Shown: positions 53,589-62,893, counted from the first letter of the stretch. The stretch is DNA of 64,000 bases from Calothrix sp. C42_A2020_038 (GCA_015272395.1 JACYLQ010000034.1:124001-188000); one strand, 5' to 3'. Numbers and translations: made by a program. The notes: generated by a model from the letters alone, not told the origin.

Positions 53589-54770
53589 ATGCTGTATAGA
53601 AGATTTGGAAGAACAGAGTTACAAATGCCAGTTTTTTCCTGCGGTGGGATGCGATATCAGTTCAAATGGCAAGATGTTCCGCAGTGGGAGATTCCCAGTG
53701 ATAATCAAGCTAATCTAGAAGCAACTATTCGACGTTCGTTTGAACTGGGTATTAACCATATAGAAACTGCGCGCGGTTATGGTAGTTCAGAGATGCAGTT
53801 AGGTAGAGTACTACCAACTTTACCCCGTGATCAGTTGATTGTACAAACAAAAGTTGCCCCTCAAGCGAATCCGAAGGATTTTGCGCGCAACTTTGATAAG
53901 TCTCTCAAATATTTAAATTTAGATTATGTGGATTTGCTGAGTATCCACGGTATAAACAATATAGAAACATTTAACAACAGTGTTTGTCCTAATGGCTGTC
54001 TAGATGTTGCGCGCAAACTCCAAGCGCAGGGTAAAGTCAGGTTTATTGGCTTTTCCACTCACGGTGCCTGCGATACTATTATCGAGGCAATAGAGACTAA
54101 TCAGTTTGATTATGTCAATCTACATTGGTACTACATAAATCAAACTAACTGGCGTGCGATAGAAGCAGCAACACGTCATGATATGGGAGTATTCATTATT
54201 AGTCCATCAGACAAAGGCGGTAAGTTATATAGTCCACCAGAAAAATTAGAACAACTTTGTGCGCCGTTAAGTCCGATGGTATTTAATGACTTGTTTTGTT
54301 TAAGTCACCCACAGGTACATACTTTAAGTTTAGGTGCCGCAAGACCAAGTGATTTTGACGAACACCTCAAAGTGTTGGATTTAATCGATAAAGCAGATAT
54401 TATATTACCGCCTATTTTGAAGCGTTTAGAACAAGAAGCAATTGCTGTTTTGGGTGAAGAGTGGACAACAACTTGGCATTTGAATTTACCAACTTACGAC
54501 CAAACCCCAGGTAATATAAATATTCCAGTCATTTTATGGCTACGGAATTTAGCTATTGCATATGACATGGTAGATTATGCCAAGATGCGTTATAACCTCC
54601 TAGGTAATGGTGGTCATTGGTTTCCCGGCGCCAACGCAGATAAAGTAGAGCAACTTGACCTTCGCACCTGTCTTGTTAAAAGTCCTCACGCAGATAAAAT
54701 TCCTCGTGTTTTAGCTGAAACACATCAGATGTTGGGTGGCGAAGCAACACAAAGGTTGTCAAGTACCTAA
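53589..54770 (+). CDS. Aldo/keto reductase family protein
   Basis: A 393-residue protein with an N-terminal aldo/keto reductase barrel. The start MLYRRFGRTELQMPVFSCGG is typical. The catalytic tyrosine is in ETARGYGSSEMQLG and the lysine in IVQTKVAP. The C-terminal ~100 residues (WLRNLAIAYDMVDYAKMRYN) form an extra helical region found in a cyanobacterial and ferredoxin-associated subgroup, but no cysteine cluster is seen. Substrate unknown. Its stop overlaps the convergent hydrolase gene by 4 bp. Confidence 0.88.
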   Translation: MLYRRFGRTELQMPVFSCGGMRYQFKWQDVPQWEIPSDNQANLEATIRRSFELGINHIETARGYGSSEMQLGRVLPTLPRDQLIVQTKVAPQANPKDFARNFDKSLKYLNLDYVDLLSIHGINNIETFNNSVCPNGCLDVARKLQAQGKVRFIGFSTHGACDTIIEAIETNQFDYVNLHWYYINQTNWRAIEAATRHDMGVFIISPSDKGGKLYSPPEKLEQLCAPLSPMVFNDLFCLSHPQVHTLSLGAARPSDFDEHLKVLDLIDKADIILPPILKRLEQEAIAVLGEEWTTTWHLNLPTYDQTPGNINIPVILWLRNLAIAYDMVDYAKMRYNLLGNGGHWFPGANADKVEQLDLRTCLVKSPHADKIPRVLAETHQMLGGEATQRLSST

Positions 54771-55978
54771 AGTTCTAACAATTTTTGTCTGACAATGTTA
54801 AAAAAGTTTTCGTCAGTCAAAAGTTTATATAAGAAAGCTTGTTGAACGTAACTTTGTACCATGCTAAACCAGGCACCTGCTGGAATATTTTCAAAAAATA
54901 ATGCTGCGGTGCGTGCGTTTGTTGTGGTTGGTTTTATGTACCATGCCTCTGTAATAATACCCGCTAAACTACCATTTTTAGTGCCAAAAGTATCAAGTTC
55001 TGTTTGGTTAGCAGGAAGTTCCATCGGCCATTCTAGATACTGACGCATAATTTTGTCGGAGGTTGGAGAAATTAATAAGCCGCGATACACTCTTTCCATA
55101 ATTTGAGCATAACCAAAACTTGTGCCTTTATTATTTAAAGCCTGCGCCATTGCTTGTTGTTCTTTCAGTTTTAACCATTGTTGGGAAGTTATATATTTCA
55201 TTTGTTGATTACGAAACTCTTGATCTTGGCGCCATATTTCTGTCCAACGATAGACTTCTTCTGTGTAAGCTTGAGGTGACATCGCTTGATATTTCTTTAG
55301 TCTTTCGGCTGGAGTGTCAGTAAATGTATGATTACCCCAGGTTAAAATTTGACCAATGATGGGTGTTGGTACATCTTGATCTTTAATGTTTAATCCTGAA
55401 ACTAAATTCTCTAAATTGTCTCGACCTAAGCGTAGAATCAAATAATCGGTAGCTGCATTATCGCTGTGTCGAATCATCGCTCTAGGGACATAACGCAATT
55501 CTACTTGATTCAGGGAATTTATATATTTTTTTTGTTTGAATTCAGCGATTGCACTGAGATGAGCATCACCATCAGTGCGAGGTAAGTAATATAAGTCAAT
55601 ATTTTCAAGATTTATTAACTCATCTGGTGATAGTATCCCGTTTTCGACCTGACGTGCATATTCAGCTAACACTAAAATCTTAACTGTTGAAGCTAACGGT
55701 CTTTTGATATCAGTATTATATAAAATCTCTTGTTCAGAATCACCAATATCACGCGCAACAAGTGAAACCTCATTGGGATGGGCAACAATATATTCAACTA
55801 AGTCTTCAGGTGTTTTCAGCTGGGATGCCCATTCTTTGCCTTCAGATAAGACGCTCCAAATGTCAAATATACTAAATATGGCTTGCCGTTGCCAAATAAT
55901 TACAGAAATAAAACCAATAACAGTAATTAAAATCGCAACAACTAGCCAGTTTGGATTTGGGGAAAAATTTATGCTCAT
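54767..55978 (-). CDS. Class A beta-lactamase-like serine hydrolase, membrane anchored
   Basis: A 403-residue protein with an N-terminal transmembrane helix (WLVVAILITVIGFISVIIW) and an extracytoplasmic serine hydrolase domain. Active-site motifs are STVK (serine and lysine), SDN in MIRHSDNAATDYL, and TKNG in FGTKNGSLAGI in place of KTG. This layout fits class A beta-lactamases and related penicillin-binding-type hydrolases. Antibiotic resistance cannot be inferred; a cell-wall role is equally possible. Confidence 0.82.
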   Translation of the reverse strand: MSINFSPNPNWLVVAILITVIGFISVIIWQRQAIFSIFDIWSVLSEGKEWASQLKTPEDLVEYIVAHPNEVSLVARDIGDSEQEILYNTDIKRPLASTVKILVLAEYARQVENGILSPDELINLENIDLYYLPRTDGDAHLSAIAEFKQKKYINSLNQVELRYVPRAMIRHSDNAATDYLILRLGRDNLENLVSGLNIKDQDVPTPIIGQILTWGNHTFTDTPAERLKKYQAMSPQAYTEEVYRWTEIWRQDQEFRNQQMKYITSQQWLKLKEQQAMAQALNNKGTSFGYAQIMERVYRGLLISPTSDKIMRQYLEWPMELPANQTELDTFGTKNGSLAGIITEAWYIKPTTTNARTAALFFENIPAGAWFSMVQSYVQQAFLYKLLTDENFFNIVRQKLLEL

Positions 55979-56180
55979 TTTTAGCTCACATACAATATAT
56001 TATCGAATACAGCAGAACTAAGTTATTACTGTAATTTATAATACATAAGAAATTGATTTTTGATTTTTGGTTGCGTTTTTAACTCAAGAGGATGATTTAT
56101 GGCTGTAATCTCGGAAAATTAAGAATTAGATATCGTAAGATATTTAATTTTATTAGCAAACATCAGGTTTCTGAAACATT

Positions 56181-56942
56181 ATGGTTTTAAATCGTCGCTA
56201 TTTCTTGGTTTTACTCGGCGCCAGCGTTGGTTCTTTTGCACTAGATGGGTGTGCCTTAGCTCAGAGTAATATGGAAGAGAACACTTCAACTGCGGCGCCA
56301 AGTCCAACGCAGAAGAGTGAAGCAAAAAAAGGTGTGATTACACTACCACCTCTACCATATGCTTATGATGCTTTGGAACCGCACATTGATGCAGAGACAA
56401 TGCGCTTCCATCATGATAAACATCATGCAGCTTATGTAAATAATCTAAATAAAGCTTTAGACAAGCATCCACAATTGAAAAATCGAACAGTAGATCAACT
56501 GTTGCGTAACCTCGACAGCATACCAGCAGATATTCGTAACACAGTACGTAACAATGGTGGCGGGCACATAAACCATACCATGTTTTGGGAAATCATGAAA
56601 CCGCAGGGTGGTGGTGAACCAACAGGGGCCTTAGCATCAGCTATTAACCAATATTTCGGTAGCTTTGCGAATTTTAGAGCGAAATTTAACGAAGAAGGAG
56701 GAAAAAGGTTCGGTAGCGGTTGGGTATGGCTAGTTCGCAACAAAGACGGTAAATTAGAAGTTGTCAGTACAGCAAACCAAGATACTCCTATTAGTGCAGG
56801 TAAATTTCCCATAATGGGTAATGATGTATGGGAACACGCTTACTATCTTAAATACCAAAACAAGCGCGCGGACTACTTAGAAGCTTGGTGGAATGTTCTC
56901 AACTGGGAAGAAATCAGCAAACGGTTTACACAAGCAGTTTAA
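56181..56942 (+). CDS. sodA: Exported Fe/Mn superoxide dismutase
   Basis: A 253-residue superoxide dismutase with an N-terminal export signal ([20 protein letters not shown]). The last part resembles a lipobox, so it may be lipid-anchored in the periplasmic space. Mature-part metal ligands appear in order: [27 protein letters not shown] (Asp and His). [11 protein letters not shown] and [12 protein letters not shown] are typical. The sequence looks like the manganese form, but metal choice is not proven. No partner genes. Confidence 0.88.
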   Translation: MVLNRRYFLVLLGASVGSFALDGCALAQSNMEENTSTAAPSPTQKSEAKKGVITLPPLPYAYDALEPHIDAETMRFHHDKHHAAYVNNLNKALDKHPQLKNRTVDQLLRNLDSIPADIRNTVRNNGGGHINHTMFWEIMKPQGGGEPTGALASAINQYFGSFANFRAKFNEEGGKRFGSGWVWLVRNKDGKLEVVSTANQDTPISAGKFPIMGNDVWEHAYYLKYQNKRADYLEAWWNVLNWEEISKRFTQAV

Positions 56943-57673
56943 GTCGGAAAGGACAAAGAAGCGGTGTGGATATCCCCGCTGCGTTATTGCCGTGCGTGGC
57001 ACTAGCAAAAATCTAACAATGAAATTAGCGCCACGCACTTTATCGGGTTTAAAATACTTAAGTGAATTGAGGTACACACGTAATATCCCAAATTCTGTAG
57101 AAACGTTACATTTACAGCAAATTCCGGATAAGTAAGGTACGCGCATAATACCCACAATCTCATAGAGACGTTACATGTAACGTCTCTACATGTGTTTCTT
57201 CTCTATATTCAATATGACATATTTAGCAACAATCTGACTAAAGATAGATTTATCAACATTAGTGAAAATTTACATATACATATAATTTATTATTTAAATA
57301 CTTTTACACACTCTAAGGGACACTTAATATACTGTCTCAAAAAGTATCAATCTTCTGAAAAATATGATATCTACGCAAATGGATGAAACTAAAGATAATC
57401 TAAAGATTATTGGAGGAAAATGACGTATTTATGAAACTTCGCACATTTATATCAAGGTTTACTGACATGGGTGGTAGTATAGACACTTATTGGTGCCTAC
57501 TGCAAATCAAATAAATAGAAATTTTGCGTTTTTTAAATCAATAACTCGTCAAATTCTTTACAAATGTTTCTCCAAGTTTTTGATGTTTTGTGTTTTTCTT
57601 TACTTAAGTAGTAATTGATTCGGTGTAATCTAAAATACAAACTGATATATACCCTGAAAATCTAAGGAAAATT
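56943..57673. other. 731-bp intergenic region with two inverted repeats
   Basis: It holds a 9-bp stem GTGCGTGGC/GCCACGCAC (56992-57000 and 57030-57038), likely the sodA terminator, and the palindrome at 57163-57188. Short frames at 57364-57423 and 57431-57514 lie near a GGAGG but encode only 19 and 27 residues and are not convincing. Confidence 0.5.
57163..57188. repeat. 26-bp perfect palindrome of the GAGACG family
   Basis: TAGAGACGTTACA and its exact complement, with no loop (centre 57175/57176). It matches the dispersed TAGAGACG...CGTCTCTA repeats at 3112, 32727 and 41865. Confidence 0.9.
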
Positions 57674-58336
57674 ATGAGTAATCAAATAAATAAGCAAGAA
57701 TCGCTTCTAAGAAAAATTTTTAACCAAGCTACAGAGAAATCGGTTCAGCAGAAAAATTTGAGTGGATGTGACTTAAGTGGAATTGATTTAAGTGGAATTG
57801 ATTTAAGTGGATTTAATCTTGTTGGTGCAAATCTGAGCAAAGCCAATTTAAGTTGTTCAATACTGAAGGGTGCAAACTTGAGTAATGCGAACTTGGTGAA
57901 ATCAAATTTAAAGGAAGCATATCTACACGAAGCTTGTTTATGTGAGACTAATTTAACGGATGCAGACTTGGTGCGTGCAAATTTATGTGGTGCCTTTTTA
58001 TGGCGTGCCAAATTGAAACGAGCTAATTGCTGGGGAGCTTCATTGTGTGGTGCGGATCTACGAAAAACGGATTTTAGCGACTCTCAATTAGTTGAAGCAT
58101 CATTAATTGAAGCAAATTTAATCAAAGCTAACCTCAGTAACACAAAGTTATGTGGTGCCAATTTTGTTGAAGCCAATTTAAACCAAGCAAATTTAACAGG
58201 AGCTAATTTGACTTGGGCGAATTTATTTCAGGCAAATTTATTTGAAGCAAATATCAGTGGCGCCAATTTCAGTAATGCTAAATTAACAGAAACAATTATG
58301 CCTGATGGAGTAATTCATCAAGCAAAATATATGTAA
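57674..58336 (+). CDS. Pentapeptide-repeat protein
   Basis: A 220-residue protein made of about 35 A(N/D)LxX pentapeptides from residue ~28 to ~212 (LSGIDLSGIDLSGFNLVGAN and on), which fold as a right-handed quadrilateral beta-helix. A short helical N-terminus (NKQESLLRKIFNQATEK) precedes it. Six to eight cysteines occur within repeats. No signal peptide or membrane helix. Such proteins have many proposed roles in cyanobacteria, and none is indicated here. Confidence 0.9.
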   Translation: MSNQINKQESLLRKIFNQATEKSVQQKNLSGCDLSGIDLSGIDLSGFNLVGANLSKANLSCSILKGANLSNANLVKSNLKEAYLHEACLCETNLTDADLVRANLCGAFLWRAKLKRANCWGASLCGADLRKTDFSDSQLVEASLIEANLIKANLSNTKLCGANFVEANLNQANLTGANLTWANLFQANLFEANISGANFSNAKLTETIMPDGVIHQAKYM

Positions 58337-58366
58337 CCCTAACCCCTCCTCTTTTACGGGGAGGAG

Positions 58367-59143
58367 TTAAAATTCGCGCTTCGAGAAAATTAGGATAGCC
58401 AAACCTAGCAGCATAACAATGTAAAATATACCATAACTAACATTGCCTACTAAAGTGATAGAGTTTGGTAAAGCCTGCAAACCATAAACAGCTTCATTTT
58501 TTAAATCTAATCGGGATAAATCAGGCATTATTAGGTATATAGCTTGGGTTACACGCTCAACAAATGGATTACGACTAAGATTACCAAGTTTAAGTAAGTC
58601 CTGAGTAATAGTACCCATCAGATATATACCAAAAGTTAAAGCTGTGGCCAGTAAAGAACTAGTAAATACACCTAGCGTGACTGCCAGAGCAGCGATTAAC
58701 CAAAGTTGTAACAGCAAAAATACTAATGCAATCGTAATAGCTTGTATTGAGTAAGAAACTTTTGCGATTTGTAAACAGACTAGCATAATAGCAGTCATTG
58801 CTATAACTAGCACCGACAAGACTGCTGATAATCCCAGAAATTTACCAGTAATGAACTCGCTGCGGGTAACAGGTTTAGCTATCAGCATCAAGATAGTACG
58901 TTTTTCAACTTCCTTGTTAACCAAACCTGTACCAATGAATATTGCCGCGATCAGACCTAACCCACTCATAAAAGTGAAGGCAAAATCTGGAAGCATTTTA
59001 TATTCTGTAGAAGCAGCAAATTCCGGCAACAGACGCATCGAAGCAGCGACTATCAAACCATAGAAACCGATAATGTAAAGTATACGCTCACGTACTACTT
59101 CACGGAATACATTTCCTGACAGTACAAAAATTCTACCAATCAT
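58367..59143 (-). CDS. fraE: FraE, ABC-2 type permease of the filament-integrity operon
   Basis: A 258-residue membrane protein with about six helices and the ABC-2 permease pattern (NKEVEKRTILMLIAKPVTRSEFITGKF). Order, size and partners match fraE of Anabaena, whose loss causes filament breakage and poor heterocyst maturation. I start it at the ATG 59143; a TTG at 59161 gives six more residues. It is the last gene of fraC-fraD-fraE. Confidence 0.85.
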   Translation of the reverse strand: MIGRIFVLSGNVFREVVRERILYIIGFYGLIVAASMRLLPEFAASTEYKMLPDFAFTFMSGLGLIAAIFIGTGLVNKEVEKRTILMLIAKPVTRSEFITGKFLGLSAVLSVLVIAMTAIMLVCLQIAKVSYSIQAITIALVFLLLQLWLIAALAVTLGVFTSSLLATALTFGIYLMGTITQDLLKLGNLSRNPFVERVTQAIYLIMPDLSRLDLKNEAVYGLQALPNSITLVGNVSYGIFYIVMLLGLAILIFSKREF

Positions 59144-59236
59144 AGAAATTGAAATGGGCAATGGGGAATAGGAAATGAATAAACCAAGTCATTTATACCT
59201 CTTTATTGGGTGATTTGCCCACCTCAATTCCAAGCT

Positions 59237-60316
59237 TTATTTCCTTGCAGGGGGAGGACCAGGGATAAATTTAGCAGCTTTTTCACAAGCAATTTCTGCG
59301 ATGATGACTTTTTCCCCTGGTGTCTGGATATTTAACGTCCCTGCATTTGCTGGTCTGGAAACCGGGTCAATTTGACAAGATTTACGTAGGTGATAGCTTT
59401 GGGGATTAGAGCTGGGACCTTTCCATTTAGCCAATAAATCTAAGCGATAACTATTTTTATTATTATTGCTGTTGACGAGCGCATCAACATTCCATAGGCG
59501 CCACTCTTCAACACTTTGTACTTGACCTTCTCTGACTTCTTTGCCACTTTGTCTGCTCAAGTTTTCTATTACCTGTTCACCCAAAGACCTTACTCTTTCT
59601 TGTGCTTCTAATAACCAGCGTTCAACATCTGACCAGGTTCGCGCTGTTATTTGCTGTTCGACTAATGGTTGTAATCTATTTAAGATAATGGCGCCGTTTT
59701 CAGGAATTTTTGTACTTCGTGGTAGAGTTCTGACTACAAAAACACTACGATTAAATTCATCAGCTAACAGACTGGGATATTGTCTAGCCCATTTATCAAC
59801 AGTAAAATATAGTTGTAACCAGCAACTTAGTATTAGACAGCAACCAACTAAAACTATAATTCTTTGGCGTATTTCAGCTTTGGGAATTTGTCGTTTATAA
59901 TCAATACCACTACCTTCAAAGAATTCTGGAATCGCTGTTATTATGGCTGAAATAGTCGGCCACAATACAATTGTTCTTGTTGTAATAATATCTCTTTCGT
60001 GACCAAAGGCAAACACGCTAACTAAAAATCCTGTAACTACAGCTCCTACTGGCATATTTGTACCAGGGATAAGTATAGGTTTATCGGTTGTATACCATGA
60101 CGTACCAGCGATCAAAAAGACCCAACCACAAAATGAAATCAAATCTCGAATTGGGCTTTTTTCGACTGCTAGGGATGACATTATCCCAGAAAATAAACTG
60201 AGATAAATCAAAGTTTGCCAAGAGTATGCTTTCGGAGGTATTAGAAGTTCTCTAATTCGTTTATATACACTGTCAAAAATAGCGACTATGCCGAATAAAT
60301 CTCTTACTATTTGCAT
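59237..60316 (-). CDS. fraD: FraD septal-junction protein (DUF5357)
   Basis: A 359-residue membrane protein with about five N-terminal helices (residues 30-175) and an extracytoplasmic C-terminal region of about 180 residues (QPLVEQQITARTWSDVERWL) ending in PGPPPARK. Anabaena FraD forms part of the septal junction plug and cap and is needed for cell-cell transfer of molecules. Position between fraC and fraE supports the call. Confidence 0.88.
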   Translation of the reverse strand: MQIVRDLFGIVAIFDSVYKRIRELLIPPKAYSWQTLIYLSLFSGIMSSLAVEKSPIRDLISFCGWVFLIAGTSWYTTDKPILIPGTNMPVGAVVTGFLVSVFAFGHERDIITTRTIVLWPTISAIITAIPEFFEGSGIDYKRQIPKAEIRQRIIVLVGCCLILSCWLQLYFTVDKWARQYPSLLADEFNRSVFVVRTLPRSTKIPENGAIILNRLQPLVEQQITARTWSDVERWLLEAQERVRSLGEQVIENLSRQSGKEVREGQVQSVEEWRLWNVDALVNSNNNKNSYRLDLLAKWKGPSSNPQSYHLRKSCQIDPVSRPANAGTLNIQTPGEKVIIAEIACEKAAKFIPGPPPARK

Positions 60317-60390
60317 ATGACTTCTCGCTTAGTTGTTAATTGTTAATAGCTCATCAATTGCTGAATGATTCCAAGTACTATTTAAGCTAA

Positions 60391-60945
60391 TTACAGTCGG
60401 AAAGTACTAATTATCAACACAACCGTAATTGCACTATAACTGAGGGAATTACTAATCAGAATAGTAGTGAGTAAACTAGTATTTTGTAACTTCATACGAC
60501 CGATACGTCGTGAAGTTTTACGACCGATAATTTGAGCTTCTGGTCTCACTTTACCAGGGTCACGCATGGAAATTAATGCCAACTTTAAAAGAATAAATTT
60601 GACTAAAAATGTTGAGAAAAATATAGTAACAGCAGACATTAATAGTAACCCATTCATGTTTCCCATTGGTTGACTAAAGAAAACATAGCTAATGATTGCT
60701 GATTTCCATTCAATCGGTAAAAACGGTTCAATGATGAAAAATACGACCCATCCAATCGCACCTGAGAATAAATTTATAGTGATTGAGTAAAATATACTAG
60801 TGCGTTTGTCAAATTTCAGTCTCCTTGTCAAGACATACGCTTCGATTGGTATTGTAATCGTGAAAAACAAAAAATTAAACAGAATGGCGCCAAGTGGAAA
60901 GACAGGGGATACATAGAAAGACGGAAATGGTAAGAAATCTAGCAT
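60391..60945 (-). CDS. fraC: FraC filament integrity protein
   Basis: A 184-residue membrane protein with about four hydrophobic segments (FPLGAILFNFLFFTITIPIE, ATINLFSGAIGWVVFFIIEP-like, MNGLLLMSAVTIFFSTFL and a C-terminal helix). Size and position match FraC, the first gene of fraCDE in Anabaena, required for septal junction formation in filaments. The gaps between fra genes are 75-95 bp, consistent with one operon. No operator is recognised upstream. Confidence 0.88.
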   Translation of the reverse strand: MLDFLPFPSFYVSPVFPLGAILFNFLFFTITIPIEAYVLTRRLKFDKRTSIFYSITINLFSGAIGWVVFFIIEPFLPIEWKSAIISYVFFSQPMGNMNGLLLMSAVTIFFSTFLVKFILLKLALISMRDPGKVRPEAQIIGRKTSRRIGRMKLQNTSLLTTILISNSLSYSAITVVLIISTFRL

Positions 60946-61219
60946 ACGACCATTGGTAGTAGTGTTTGAGAAAATGTAGCCATACTATATGGAAAGGGTA
61001 TTGGGGGAAATTATCGCATTGTTAAGCGCTCTTCAACAGTGTTTAATACAGAACTTTCCATGCGATTTAACCCAGAGATAGTATAAAACATAAAATTTTA
61101 ACTATTGAGTATAAGCAATTCGATTGTTCGATATTTACAGAAAATATTATCTCAAGTCCGAGAGGAGCAGGTCAAAAAGCGCTAATATATAACACTGCGA
61201 CTTAATAGTTTTGAGTAAA

Positions 61220-62356
61220 ATGACAAGGAACGGCATCGGTATTCGCACTGCAAATGTGCTTTCTCAAAGGATAACTGGACAAATTCATGTTTATGATGGT
61301 TTAGGAAAAGGAAAATCTCAAGCCGCTCTAGGTGTAGTTTTACGCTCGATTGGTCTAGGTATAAATACACCTAGTCATCCTAATCGTGTATTACTGCTTC
61401 GGTTTCTCAAAGGGCCTGAACGTAATTACGATGAGGATGGTGCTATCGCAGCTTTGCAAAGTGGTTTTCCCCATTTAATTGATCAAGTTCGTACTGGTCG
61501 AGCCGAATTTTTTGGTCACGATCAAATTACAACTTTTGACCGACAAGAAGCTATACGTGGTTGGGATGTTGCGAAAGGCGCCATTGCTTCCGGACTATAT
61601 TCGGTTGTAGTACTTGATGAAATCAACCCTGTTCTTGACTTAGGTCTACTCGATATTGATGAAGTTATTCGAGTGCTAAAGTCGAAACCACACGATTTAG
61701 AAATAATTGCCACAGGACGCGCGGCGCCGCAAAAGCTATTAGACATATCAGATTTACATTCTGAAATGAAACCCCATCACCATGAATCAGCTTTATTACA
61801 AGGAGTAAGTGGCATCGAAATATACACTGGTGCCGGTAAGGGAAAATCTACCAGTGCGTTAGGAAAAGCATTACAAGCGATTGGACGAGGTATAAATCAT
61901 CCAGGGTCAACGCGAGTATTGATTATGCAATGGCTCAAAGGTGGTAGCGGTTACACAGAGGATGCAGCAATTGCCGCACTACAACAATCATACCCGCAAG
62001 TAGTAGACCACCAACGCTGTGGACGTGACGCAATTGTATGGCGCAACTCGCGTCAAGAGTTAGATTATGTCGAAGCTGAACGGGGTTGGGAAATTGCAAA
62101 AACTGCTATCGCTTCTGGGTTGTATAAAACGATTATTCTCGATGAACTCAACCCTACCGTTGATTTGGAATTACTTCCAGTCGAGCCAATTGTCCAAGCC
62201 CTGCTTCGTAAACCGCGCGATACTGAAATCATTATTACAGGTCGCTGTCAAAACCAACCAGCTTATTTTGATTTAGCAACCGTACATTCAGAAGTATATT
62301 GTCATAAACATTACGCTAACCAAGGTGTTGAATTAAAACGAGGAGTTGATTTTTAG
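61220..62356 (+). CDS. Double-domain CobO/BtuR-like corrinoid adenosyltransferase
   Basis: A 378-residue tandem duplication. Each half has the family P-loop (GLGKGKSQAALG near 27, GAGKGKSTSALG near 207), a loop with R(V)L(L/I)...KG and a Walker B-like site (VVLDEINPVLDLG, IILDELNPTVDLE). CobO/BtuR attaches the adenosyl group to cobalt in corrinoids. This family normally has one domain of about 200 residues, so a double protein is notable. It fits with the cob genes elsewhere in the window but is not linked to them. I start it at the ATG 61220, three codons after a TTG. The Ser-type P-loop leaves true activity open. Confidence 0.8.
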   Translation: MTRNGIGIRTANVLSQRITGQIHVYDGLGKGKSQAALGVVLRSIGLGINTPSHPNRVLLLRFLKGPERNYDEDGAIAALQSGFPHLIDQVRTGRAEFFGHDQITTFDRQEAIRGWDVAKGAIASGLYSVVVLDEINPVLDLGLLDIDEVIRVLKSKPHDLEIIATGRAAPQKLLDISDLHSEMKPHHHESALLQGVSGIEIYTGAGKGKSTSALGKALQAIGRGINHPGSTRVLIMQWLKGGSGYTEDAAIAALQQSYPQVVDHQRCGRDAIVWRNSRQELDYVEAERGWEIAKTAIASGLYKTIILDELNPTVDLELLPVEPIVQALLRKPRDTEIIITGRCQNQPAYFDLATVHSEVYCHKHYANQGVELKRGVDF

Positions 62357-62401
62357 TTTAGCGCTCTATGTTTACAATTAGAAAATATAATATACAAACA
62401 T

Positions 62402-62506
62402 ATGAACGAAAATACACTCGATTTAATTACTGCGGGACTGGCAATTACGATTCTGATTGGTGGAATGTTGATGATGTTTACAACTATCTTTACAACTAAA
62501 AGATAA
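62402..62506 (+). CDS. Very small single-pass membrane protein (34 aa)
   Basis: Unrecognised. The 34-residue frame MNENTLDLITAGLAITILIG and GMLMMFTTIFTTKR has one hydrophobic helix with a charged start and end. It lies 45 bp after the adenosyltransferase gene and may be co-transcribed. The composition is like small photosystem or NDH-1 subunits, but no match was recalled. The 5' site is not strong. Confidence 0.5.
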   Translation: MNENTLDLITAGLAITILIGGMLMMFTTIFTTKR

Positions 62507-62551
62507 TTAGATCTGAGCCTAGCTAGGCAATGAAACGCGCGAGTCGATGAT

Positions 62552-62610
62552 GCGTGAAAGCCATTTAATATTTCTTTATCTATCTTTCTTGAGTGTAAAG
62601 GCTTTCGCGC
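62552..62610. terminator. Stem-loop with GGCTTTCGCGC arm
   Basis: An 11-bp stem (one G-T pair) separated by 37 nt. It is 45 bp after the 34-aa gene and shares its CGCACCCTA end with the hairpin at 26790. It may terminate transcription of the adenosyltransferase and small gene; no T run follows. Confidence 0.4.
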
Positions 62611-62640
62611 ACCCTAACCCCAGGCACCTCAAAGATTCGC

Positions 62641-62775
62641 CTACCTGCTTATATAATCAGTCACCCACTTACGGAAAGCTTTTTTAGCTGCTGATTGCCC
62701 AATAGTTTTACTTTGAGTGACAAAGCGAGGAATTTCTTTTACTGGCACTGGTTCAAATGTAGGACTAAATGAATT
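62641..62775 (-). pseudogene. C-terminal gene fragment (44 codons)
   Basis: On the minus strand an open frame with no start codon encodes FSPTFEPVPVKEIPRFVTQS and KTIGQSAAKKAFRKWVTDYI, then SR and a TAG stop. It begins just after an in-frame TAA. The composition is clearly protein-like. I do not recognise the family. It looks like the remaining end of a deleted gene. Confidence 0.5.
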
Positions 62776-62821
62776 TTACGATGCGACGTACTCAGGTATA
62801 TTCAGACATATTATCACTGTA

Positions 62822-62893
62822 AGCCGGCAGTAGGATTTGAACCAACGACCTTCCGATTACAAGTCGGATGCACTACCACTGTGCTATGCCGGC
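62822..62893 (-). tRNA. tRNA-Thr (anticodon TGT)
   Basis: The 72-nt minus-strand cloverleaf has a 7-bp acceptor stem GCCGGCA/TGCCGGC, D-arm AGCACAGTGGTAGTGC, anticodon arm CCGA-CTTGTAA-TCGG with anticodon TGT, and T-arm GTTGG-TTCAAAT-CCTAC. The third T-stem pair is a T-T mismatch. The discriminator base is T and no CCA is encoded. It is the only tRNA seen in the window. Confidence 0.95.

Noticed and set aside
57364-57514. Two tiny peptides (19 and 27 aa) near a GGAGG
   Set aside because: No hydrophobic, leader or conserved features; likely chance frames.
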